From positions 248,001 through 312,000 of the forward strand of contig NZ_BDCG01000002.1 in the NCBI RefSeq assembly GCF_001613385.1: DNA of 64,000 nucleotides, in the 5' to 3' direction. Positions 15,001 through 27,000 of the stretch are shown here, piece after piece. The stretch comes from Nocardia flavorosea NBRC 108225 (GTDB lineage: Bacteria > Actinomycetota > Actinomycetes > Mycobacteriales > Mycobacteriaceae). The stretch's first letter is position 1, and every line of letters starts with the position of its first letter. Position numbers and translations under genes: made by a program. Under the pieces are notes generated by a model. That model was not told where the DNA came from. It did not search any database and saw only the letters and a list, made by a program, of their open reading frames with translations.

Positions 15001-18000
15001 GGCCTTCCGGGTCCGCACCAGGATGGTGCCGTCAGAGGTGACATGTCCCCCGCGTACTGCTTCCTTCTGCGCAGCGACTACTGCGCCGTGATGTCGTTCG
15101 ACCTCGCCTATTCGCGCGAGGCGGGTCGCACCAGCCAGGCCCGCGACGCGGGTAGTTGCCTCGAGGAGCCGCTCGATGCAGGAGCCGATGTATGGATCGC
15201 CTGCTACACCACGCACACGGAGGAAGGTCAGTGCCGCGGCAACCGCATCTATTATCGTGGTGCAAGTCGGTCCGGCTGGCTCCGGCAGGCTGTCGAGGTT
15301 TTCGAGGTGACCGGTCGCTTGTCTCAGTTTCTCGCCGATATCGGCGAGCTCGCCGTGCATGACACTGTGCAGGTTTTCCGATATCTCTGGCACCGAGGTT
15401 TCTGCTACCGGCGGCTGGACACTCTCCGGTTCCACTACGTCTGCAGGTTCGGCCTTCTCAGGAATGAAAAGACCGGGCCGAAAACCGTCTGAGGGTTCAT
15501 CGAACTCCGCTTCTGCGGTGATATCGCCCGTGGGATCGGCGACCCTGGTGTGCAGTTTTCGTTGTCCCGCTTCACCACGGAGATCGATCTCGAGCAAGCC
15601 ACCATCACACAATTGCCCTAGTATCGCTGCGTCGGCCAGCCAACGCCGGACGGCACCGGCCGATTCAACGGGCCATTCCTGCCCGATCAGTACATCTGCC
15701 GATCTCGGACCTCCGAGATATAGCCAAAGGGTGTCGCGACAGATTTCGGTGAACATCCGCCAACGGCGACCGCCCGGGGCGCCCGATATCTCGACCGACC
15801 AGTTATCGTTGCGATAGTCTACCGAAATCTGGAGGCAGCCGACTGAATCGACAATGGTCACCGATGCTCCGGAAACTTCTGTCCATACTTCCACCAGCTC
15901 GACGATTCGGTCCGCTACGTCGGCGTACTCCTCGGAGGAAAGCAGCATCCTGCGCAGTTCATGCTGACTCTCGAGCGACCGGTCCATTGCAGTATTCGTA
16001 CCGAATTCTCCTATGGCACGAATCCGACCCCCGGAACTTCCGGTCGGCGGAGCTTCCTCGGATTCGGGATAGCTCCATTTGTAACCGGTTCCCTCGGCAG
16101 TGAGTGTCACCGTATGCTGGGTACCACTGCCGATTAAGGTTGCGTGGATCTCGGGCGCCGCGGAACCTTCCGTCTCCCGCAGTTGAGCAATGGCAGAACA
16201 TAGCCCGCTTGCGCCACGCCTGATCGCATCGGGATCATCGTGCCCGGCCAGCAAACCTCGCACGATTCGCTCAGCGAACTCTGCATCATTTCCGCCTCGG
16301 CCAGATCTCGCCGTCCACGTCAAACGCAATCGCATTCCGGGTTCGTCATTGTCGATGGCGGCGGAGAACCAACTCCCCGTGCTGTCCTCGGCTTCCACAT
16401 GAACAATTCCGAGTTCCGGATTCTCGAAGACGCTTATGGTGCCTCTCGGGTGATCGTCAACGCCTTCGACGAGTGCTGTCCGGAGCAGGTCCACGGTTCC
16501 GAACCCCAGCCCCCGCCGCTCCAGTGCGGTGGCGAATTCGCCGCCTGGCAGCAACGAGTGGTCCAACGCGAGTAATGCACCTGCCGACTCGAACCGATCC
16601 ACCTGTTCCAGCCATTGGGCCCGAAGGTCAGTCTCCCGATTCCCACGGCTCTGCTCGATCAAATCGATGACCGATTGCTGGCCGCCGGTGGCTCTGGGTG
16701 TCCAGGGATGCCTCGCCACCAATGACTCTGGTACGACTTCGAACCAGCGGATATCGAAACCCGCAGTGGAATCGAGACAGTAACCCGGGAACTCGCGGCG
16801 GAACCAAACCAGGTACTTCAACATGTCGAACGGAACGCCTGCCGGGATCCCATTGTGCGCGCGGTAGCGTTGCTCCACTGCGGATCGGATGGTCTCGGCA
16901 TCAATATCCGGAGAATTGATGACGTGGTCGACATGTTCCAGCTCGTGCGCAAGAACGGCCAGAATGTCACCGGTGTGCCGGTGCTTGAATCCAGAAGACA
17001 CACCGTCTTCCAACTGCCTCCGCAGCCGTTCAGGACAGGTTACCGCCTTCTCGTCCAGCACGACTGCACAGAATGCGCCGCCCGACCGAACATAGGTGTA
17101 GGTATGCCCGAACGACCCACCCAGTTCGGAAATAGCTATGTACGCCGGCAACGCCGTATTACCTGCCACGTACGACCATTCAACCAGGGCAGCGATCTTC
17201 ATCAGGGCGTCCAGAGTAGCCGGCACAACCCGACGGCTCAGGTCGAATCCGACGAGACGAACATCGAACCGCTCCCGGACGTCAGCAACGATCCGCTCGA
17301 TCTCATCACGCAGCTCATCGTCCGAAAGCGTCCATACTGCTTCGGTGTCAATCGCAAACGGCGGGACCGCGTCCGGTAACAGGCCGCCACCACCGATAGC
17401 ATCCGCAGGTCCGAATTGGATACTTAGTCCGCCATCTGGCTCGGCAGACGACCGATCACCGGGGAATGACGCGCCCAGCCAACGGGATCCGGATGCCAGC
17501 GCCCACTGTCCGACACGGTCGGCGAATGCCTGCATCGCTGATTCGGTCTCGCCTTCCACCGCATCCAGGAAAACGTCCACGGATTCCGGCCCCCGGACAA
17601 CACAAACCCTTGCGCGGCCAACCTGAACGCCTGCAACCTCCACGCATATCGAAGCCGCGTGTCCCGCTTCGACCATCTCAGTGCTTTCGAAAACTGTCGA
17701 GAACTCATCACCCACCACACCGGTGAACAAAGTCCGGCACGTGGCCTCGAGATCGTTTGTGGCGAGAAGTCCACCGGCAGAAATCACCGGAACCAACCCC
17801 GACAGAATATCGCCGCTCCGGTCCTGCTGATCACGACCTGCAGGCTTCGCCGGCACTGCATCACCCTGAATTTCACGGACCCGGTCTCCCGCAATCGGGT
17901 GCTCCGGCGGCACGGGCCGCTGATGCGCATCGAACTCGCGGACAACCGCGCGGATAACATGTTCCGACCATTCCGGGGGTGCGAGCTGATAATCCGCCTC

Positions 18001-21000
18001 GTACTCGTAAAGGTCGATATTCCGTCCGCTTTCCAACAGGCGCTGCTTCTCGGGCGGAATACTCAATGGCTCGAGCCATCGGATACCGGTCTCGGTCCGG
18101 CGCATCGCAATAATGTGCGACCCGACCCTCCACACGCGTTTGCCGTCGATCTCCACCGGCCGAACGAACTCGACCACAACCTCCATCCAGGTCCCGGCCG
18201 GTTGGGTCAACAGGCGCTGGGCGGCCTGGTCCAAAGCACCCGGCGGCCGGAGGGCGGCCGGCTCGCCGGCGCCTCCGGTAACACGCGTGGACGGCGCGTA
18301 GTAGGCCCGTGTCCAAGGAGCCTTTACCCGCTCCTCATACTTCTGCAGGTTAAGACCGGCTTCCAACTCGTCCGTAGTCAACGGGGAAGCGTCTACATTC
18401 TGGCTGGGTGCCCACAGATTCGTCACCTGCAGCATCACCCGACCGCACCTCGTACCGTACGGAACCGCTGCCGATTCGAGACCCGATCCTTCGTCACCGG
18501 ACGGCGGACGCACCTCAACGCCATCAATCTCGTTCGCCAGCATATGCGCAGGCACACGCACCCTACCTGCGAACCGACCGTGACCCGGCATGATCGATGG
18601 TGGTCCGGCCGTGCCCGCCACCACAACCGTCCGCCCCAGCTCGTCCGATCCCCCATCGACTGTCACCGCGGGCTCAGGCGCGATGACACTTGACGAACGA
18701 TCGGTCGGCATCCCGGCCGCTTCCAGGGCGCCACTAGATGCAACCGCAGCTGCTACGCCCGCCGGTGGCGTCGTCCTGTCTTTAATGCCGACCTGACTCT
18801 CCTGCCCTGTTGGGGCCACGCCCACGCTTGGCGCGGCGGCAACCACAGCGGTGGCACCTCCACGAGCTTCCTCCGACTGCTCGGCTACCGCCTGAGCAAT
18901 GGCGCCTGGGTCACCTTGGTGTTGTTCGGCGAGTTGCGCGATGTCGGCGGAATCGAGGTACCCGTCCCCTGTCCCGCCGGTGACCAAAACCACCTGGGCC
19001 GGCGAATCCAGTTCCACACTGACCACACCGGTCTCCGTGGGGCGCGGGTCCTCGCGGCGGCGAATGATTTCCAGCTGACTCTTCCGACCGATCAGCGCCA
19101 GTGGCCAATGGACGCGCTCATCGTCGGCCAACCGTGCCTGAAGGTGCTGCCGTACTGCCGCTTCCGCATCGGCGTCCACTGAACCGTCCGGTTTCAGGTA
19201 CTTCACTGCCTGCATCAGTACGAGGTAATCCAGTTTAGTGATGTGGTCGGTTGTCAACTGCTGTGCCCGACCACCATCGCTGCCGACCAGGTGGACCTTG
19301 CTGTTACCCACCCACCCCACCGTCACTCGATCGCCTTCGACCACGGCAATCGCGAGAGTGCAAGCCGGCGCCGCTTTGGCGAGGTAGCGGAAGGGGTCAT
19401 CGTTGTCCAATGCCAGCACGGCGTCCTGGGCGGCCTGCATGGCCTCATCGACAGCCCGCTGCATTTCCGCTTGGTCGAAACCGCGATCGGCGCCCGTGAG
19501 CGCGCTTACCAGCGAGCTGCGAGCTGCTTCGGCTCCTACCCGCGATCCCACATCGGTGTCCTCGACGCCGGGTGCGCCCCCACAGACCACCGCGATGGTG
19601 ACCGGCCGTCCGCCGTGATCGACGACCACATACTCCATCGCGTCGTGTATCCCGAAGGCGTGCGGCCCAGGTATTCCGGCGCCGGCGACTGAAGTCTGCG
19701 GGGGCGTAGCAGACCCGGACCCAGGGTTTCCGGACCCTTCCATCGCTGACGTGGGGGCATTCTCGTGCGCTGAAACCGAAACTGCCGCAGGCTGTCGCTG
19801 AGGTTCGACCGCCACCGGCCCGTTCTGCTCCGGATCCGCCTCGTCCGTGCCATCGAGCGCAGAGTCGTTGTCGTCTTCCTGCCTCGCCTTCGCGAACAGC
19901 GATCTGCGGACCGCCGCGGCCTGGATATCGCCTTCCTGCACAAATCCGTTCGCGTCGTACCAGCGGCCTGCAGGATCACGTACTAGCACCCGGCCGTCCG
20001 CGACCAGAACGAGGCCGGTGTCATATCGGTAGGCACCTCCATAAAAACGGACCGGGACCCCGGACTCCCCGTCGGTCCTCCCGATCTGACCGATTATGGC
20101 CTGTTCGATACGCCGCCGTGCCCCGTCCGAAGCCGCGATGGCGCGCACGACCGCTGCCGGGTCACCACCGGCCTCCACCATCGCAGTACCGCTGGTGACG
20201 GACAGCAGAACCCCGTGGTCCAGCCGCCGCAGCCCCGCGACGTTGTGGTCCTGTCTGTTCCCCGCTCGGCGCTGGGCCGGCCCGGGCTGGGCAGCCTCGT
20301 CGCCACCGCCTGTGGAATCAGCCATGGCAGGTCCGGTCGGTGGATGCGTGGATACGGCAGCACCCGGGCGATCAGGCGCCGACGGAACCTCCACCCAACC
20401 CTGGTTTCCGGACGCCAACGCTGCCAACACCCGGTTCTTCTCGGCCAGTACTTCGTCGTAGGCAGTGAGGGGCTCACGCAACGCAAAGTTCAGGATCCTG
20501 TCATCCTTGCCCCTGAGCATGAACTGGGAACTCTCCAGTTCTTGCAAAATGCCCTCCCGCCGCGCAGGGTCCAGCAGCGCAACTGGATCGAGATTGTAAT
20601 ATCTCCGTCCGCCCGGATGAGTTCTCAGTTCGTCGACGATCTGTTCGATCTCGACACGGGCCATCTCGATCTTGTCGGTGGCAGCGGCCAACCTCCGCTC
20701 GAGCTCAGTCGGTTCATGCCCCAAGCCCTCCAGCCCAGCTGCCCCTGGAAGTCTGGCGGTGCGCTGGAGATCGTCACCCCGACTGTCTACTTCCGGGAAC
20801 TCCGCCTGTACCTCCAGGTACGCCCGCAACTCCGCGTCCTCCGGCGAGCCGGAATCTTCGTCCCGCCAGCGGCGCCCCTCTTTTCCAGGACGATGGCCGC
20901 CATCATCGGGACCTCGAGTCGGGCGCTTCCCCCCCGAATATCCGAGACTCCCGAGACCCGGCGTCGCCGGCTTCTCGGGCGCCGGAGTCTGCATCGAGTT

Positions 21001-24000
21001 CACGGCAGCGGCAAGCGATTCAGGGGAGACACCCGCCGCCGACGCCGCCTGAACTCGGATGCGAATTTTCCTCAGCGCGGCGCTGCGGGCCTCGCCGTCA
21101 TCGTCTGGAAGCGACGCCATCAATTCCGATACGTCCTCGATGAGACTGCGCACATAATCACCCAGAACACCGACAGACGCCGCAGATTCGTCCGAAACGC
21201 CCCTTTCCACCGCATCGACAAACACATCCAGCGGATCTTCCTCGGCCGCAGTTCGACCCACCGGGTCGGTGTTGGTTGCGGGGGCCGGTTCTTCGAACGG
21301 AGCGCTGGGCTCGCGAGCCGCAGCATCACCCGTACCAGCCGATGGAAGATGAACAATCCAATCCCACGGCTGGAACTCCAGGTTGTCCCGGAAGAATCCG
21401 AGATGCCGCACATCCACCGGGCCACCGGAATCGAAGATGGCAATAGACATTTCCCGATCCGTCAGTAGCTGCCAGTCCTCCGCCCACTGGTGCAGATGCG
21501 GAAACTCCGAACGCACGAGTTCCTTGTTGAGGTAGCCGTGGTCCTTCGTCAGCGGACCGGCATACCGCTTCGGATCCCATCTCGCGACAGCCCGGGCGAA
21601 CATTTCCCCGGAGGAGATATTCATGTCGAAGTCACTGGGTTCTTCCACACCGAGCCTGTGCATTGTGTCGAATGGCCTCCTCCTGGGCCGTTCCGGATCG
21701 TCACCCAGCCATGCGCTCAGCCGCTCGATTGCCTCGGGGTTCCCGGCCAGTTCCTCCGCTGTCGGCAGCGGCTTGGCATCACTGGAGAAGAAATTCACTC
21801 CCGAACCATGCAATCGGATATCCACCTGCTCCAGAGTGACCCCGTCACGCACCAGAGCCTCCAGAAGCGCGACCCGCCACGCGCGGTACATCTGCGGCCA
21901 CATACCTGGCGCCGCGCTCCGAGCCATCCGCCACTGGACCTGTTCGCGCGTCAATCCGAGAAAATCGAGGTCACGTTGCTGGATCTCGTACCCGGACGCA
22001 GGATCGACCGGCCACGGGCGCGGTAGATTCTGCGGCGGCTCGGCAAACCGAAGCGCCTGGTCGCGCGGAGAATCTGTGGAAGACAGTGGCTCGGGCCGGT
22101 CTGTGCGGTCGTCGTAGGGTGAACGGTACTCGAACAGCAGGTGGTCGGGCCGGTCACCGTCAATACGCTCGGTACGGTAAGAGTCATCGGCCATGACCCT
22201 GACGAACGGCAGATCCCAGTCGCTATGGCGGCGCAGTGGCGAGCGCTTCAATTTCGCGTAGACGTCGACCTGCGCGTGCGGCGTCGCGGCATCGACATGG
22301 ATCACGAACCGTACACCCGCAGCCGCCCGTGACCGATCCAGCGCGTACTGTAGCGCCTGCCGCACCATACTTTTCACCTGGTTACGCTGCGTCGGTGACC
22401 ACTCTCTGGTGAGTACATTCACTGCGGCACAAGCCAGCTCCACATCATCGGCACCCACGACAGTCACTCCGGCGGCTCGTGCCGCCATCAGCTTCCGGAG
22501 GCCCTCCCTCTCGAGGCCCGTCCAATCGGCGACCTCCACAACCTTGTGGTCGACACCCCGGTGATCCGAATCGACCGGAACGGAAGGACGGTCCGCCGCG
22601 TCGAGCTGCACGCTCATCCGGCGCTGTACATCCTCCGGCCCATCGGTAGCGATATCGCTGAAACTCCGGGCACAGGCATCGATATCGCGCACGGCCCGCA
22701 ACGATTGCAGACGGTCGGTATCCCGCACACTCGGTTCGCCGAAGGCATCTGCGGCCAAAAGTTCTCGATCCATGAGGTGCTCGGCGCATTGCTCTCGGCG
22801 CGTGATGACCGATGACCGCCGCATTTCCAGGTCTTCGAGTTCGGCCGAGAGTCGATCCTCATCGGTGCGTAAGGCATCGACTCTGGACGGCAGGTGCGTG
22901 AACTCGTCGTCCACGTCGACCCACCGCCGCTGCACGTCCGGTATCGCGGCGAGACGGTCACGTTGTTCATTCGCCTCGACGAGATGGGCGCGGACTTGCG
23001 ATCGTTCATGCTCGAGGTGCGAGCGGCGGCCGTCGAGAGCCGTGAGAGCGGCGGGTGCGGATACGACCGAGTCCGCTGCCTCGGCCGATTCGATCGCCTC
23101 GGCGACGGCGGAATCAGCGTGGGTGGACCCCGGCACAACCGCGAGAACCTGCGCCACCAATGCATCCCGGACGGCGGTCGCAATTCTCCGGTTCACGTAG
23201 GTGTCAGCGGTCTCCACCGAAGGTGGCGCTGCTTCGGCGCCGGCGCGCTCACCGGAATCACCGTTTGTTCGAGGCACCCACCCGAAGTCGGACAACCAAG
23301 ATTCCGACACCGTGCCGTCGGCATCGACGCGCCGCAGTTCGACCGGGATGTTCGCTTCCCGTAGTACCTGCAACTCAGTACGTTTCAAGTAGGGCTCGCC
23401 GGTAGCACTGGCAAAAAGGATCAGCCGTCCGTCCGAAATCCTTCCCCACCGGCCGACCGCGATTCCCTCAGATCGGTCGAATTCGTTTCGTACAGCCTCT
23501 TCTCGACGCTGCGCCTGCTCATCGACCGTACGGTCGTATTCGGCGACGAGGTCCGATACCGCCACCAGGGAAGGATCGGTGAAGTCCGCGTCTTCCGCGT
23601 ACAGTAGTGCCCGCGCCTTGGACACCAGATCACCGGTAGTCACCTGCTCCGGATTCGGCACCAGGCCGTCGAGTGCCTCGACCAGTTCACCGGCGAGCCG
23701 CAACTGTTCTGCATTATCGACCGGCGCTTCGAATGAGGCCCGAATACTCAGGTCGACCGCTGCCGCGAGCGACTCGACAGAAACACCCGCGGTTATCGCC
23801 GCCTGGACCCGGTACCCGATCACCGCCAGCGCCTCGCGATCGTCCGCGGAAGCCAACCGCGACGGATCGACCAGCTCGCGGAGTTCCCGCACCAGTCCGC
23901 GCGCATAGCGTCCCGCCCAGCCCTCAGGAAGCTGACCCGGCTGGTTCGCTTCGGGCCGGTCAGCGTCCGCCATGCGCTCTCGCTCGACCCGACGCAGTGC

Positions 24001-27000
24001 CCCGAGGAGATCGCGCGCCAACGCTCGCGCATCGGCCGCGGCAGGCTCGGGCACCGGCCCGGCCCCCTGGGCATTTTCCGCGTCTCCCTCGAGGGGTGGC
24101 GCCCATATCGCAGATCCGGTTTCTTCGGACGAGTCCGCTTGATCCGTTGGCGCCGATTCCGCAGTCGCCGGGGCAGCTGCCTCGTCGTGCGTGGCGACCG
24201 GCTGCGCCGTTCTGTTCCGGACTTCGGCAGCTACCTCTGCTGCGCGCCGCAACTCCAAGAAGTAGTGGGAGCACGCCTTTTCCACCTCGACCAGGCGCTG
24301 CAAGTCGGGCTCTGCCGCGTGTTCAGTGCTGGAAGAGGCACTGTCGAACACTGTTGACAGCCGGTCCAGTTCATCGAGTAATGCGGCGCGGTCCTCCACC
24401 CGCAGGGAAGTTTCGGTGGTAGCCACACGCATGCCCTGTACCAGGGCCTCTGCCTGCCGGCGGGCCTGCGCTCGGAGCTCGGCGCGCCTGCCGTCCAGCT
24501 CGGAAGCGCAGGCGGAGGCGTCCCGCAGCGCCCGCAACGAAAGCAGGCGGGGATCGGGGACCGTGAGGCCGCCGTGCGAATCACGATGTTGCAGTCCCCA
24601 GCCGTGCAGCAAAGTCGCGCATTCATCACGACGGCTCCGGGCTTGTGAATACCGGATGCCCAACTCTTCCTGCTCCGCGATCAGCCGAGCGCGGTCAGCG
24701 AGCGCCGCACCGATCCGGGCCTGCAGGTCGAGTAGCAACTCGTTGGGATCGGAAGAGTCTTCGGCGAGCATATCCGATATTCGCTGGTTGAGTTCGGCCA
24801 TTGCGGCGGCGATAGCCGTCAGTTCGGATCCGACCTGTGCCGTTCGTGTTTCGATTTCCTCGATCTCGGAATCCAGTCGGGTCAGTTCGTCCGCGGCGTC
24901 GGCGAACTGAGTCGCGGAACTCACCGCGCCGGCATCCTGGACGCCGGAAGTTTCCGCAACCAGCATGTCCTGGATCGTCTGCAGTGTGCGACGCTGCTCA
25001 GCGAGCTGCGCGGCATGCGTTTGCAGATCGGTACCCGAGCTTCCGACCTGCAGTGGGGCCGGATCGTCGGGAGGTGGATCGGATTTCCAGCCACCGTCGT
25101 GGAAAAACGTTGCCGATGCGGTGCCGTCGGCCGCAATGGAATGCTGTTCGACCAGCACATTCGCCTGCTGCAACGACCGCAGCTCCGCCGGTTGCAGACA
25201 GGGCTGTGCGGTGTCGATGGTGACAATGATCAACCGGTCGCCGGTCACCCGCCCCCAGGTACCGAGGGGCGCGCCATCCACTTGATCGAAGTGGGCGCGG
25301 GCAGCCGCGTTCTGCGCAACCTTCGTGGCTCGGGATTCCGGATCGGACGCCGGTGGCGCCCCGACTGGATCGTGCTGTGTGCGAGATTTTGCGGCTACAC
25401 CGAATGCCTCCATTCGAGCGAGGCCGGCCTCCTGGCTCCGGAGACGGGCAATGTCCGCATGCCCCGAACGAGGTACGTTGTTCGCAGCAACGATCGCATT
25501 GACATAGATCCTACGGATCGGCGCGTACTCGTCGGCAGTTCGGTGTTCGCGCTGATCTTGGATGTATTCATACATCTGCCAGCGTACATTCTGACCATGC
25601 TCACGTGCCTCCCGAGCCAATTCCAACCGGTCCGTGCCGGCAACCTCACAGAGCGGTTGTAGCGCACGCAATTCCGGCAGGAGGCCGGTCAGCTCGTCCT
25701 CCGTGCAGCCCAGCGTGCGACACAGTTCCGCGCGGCCGTCTCGGATCTCTTGCCGCTGGGTGCGCAACTCTGCCAGTTCGGTTTCCAGCCGGGTGCGCTG
25801 CGACTGCCGCTCGTCCTCTGCACGGGCCCGCTCCCGCGCCGCTTTCCGGGCGCGCCCGCGCGGCACGGGCCTCTGCCGTTCCACCGCTGCCAACTCGGTT
25901 TCGACCCGTGCGATCTGCTGGTCGAGAGCCTCTCGCCCACGATCCGCATCGTCGTCAGCGTCGGTGAATCCGGCTATGGCATCGATGGCCGCCGATGCTT
26001 CTCCCGGGCTGACTCCCAACCTGTGCCCGGTCAGGATCTCGGCAACCACGCGTAGCGCATATTGATGCTGCAGGCGGTCGCCGGTCGTTTGGGCTTGCCC
26101 CGGATCCGATTCGTCGCACTCGGGTGTGCCGCGCAACCAGCGCTTGCCGTCGCGCCGATCGAACACTGGAGAACCTGCGTCGTCGACGCCGACTCTCCAC
26201 TGCTCGATGGCAATCCCGGCCGCGGTGAGTGCTTGCTGCTGCTCCGGGTCGAGCAAGGGATCAGTAGCATCCGCGGGCGCGATGATCACCAGCCGGCCCT
26301 TGTCGACCCTCGCCCATGGTCCCGCCGGAACACCGCCGAACTGCGACAGTGCGGTCCGGCATGCGTCCTCCACCGGACGACGGATCAACCGCCGGTATTC
26401 GGCGGCCAGCTCTGCCAGCTCTCGATGCTTGCCCTCCGGTTCCGCGCCGAGCCGCTCGGCGATCGCAGCCAATTGCTCGGTTGTCCACCATGAAGTAAAC
26501 GCCTCCGATTCACCGTGTGCCGCGGCCACCGCGGTGATCAGCCGACCACGCAGCTTTGTCAGCGTGCTGCCCTGCCTCGGATGTGTACGACCGAACGACT
26601 CGGTTCCCCAACCGGCATGGATATCGGTGAGCGGGGCATCGTATGCGGCGAGGGCTCGGGCCAGTGCCGCGGTGGTATCCGAGCCGCCGGCGCGATCGGG
26701 CGGTCGGCCCGCCACTGTTTCCCGGGCAACTCGCAGCAGCTCCTCGTCGGGCGGGGTGTCGATCCCCTGTGCGCGCAGTGCGTCGCGGATCGAGTCCAGA
26801 AGCCTTTGGTGGACCGCATGTGCCTGGTTCGCTTCGGTTGCGGCATTATGCGCCGCAACGAGTGCGGCTTCCAACCGGGTCCAGTTGTCGATAAAGGCCT
26901 GGATCGGCGCACCGAGTTGATCCGGCGCAAGGCTCGAATCCTGGCCCAGCTGAGCGGCCAGCGCCTGATATTCGGTGGTAAGCCGCTGTTTTCGCTGCGA

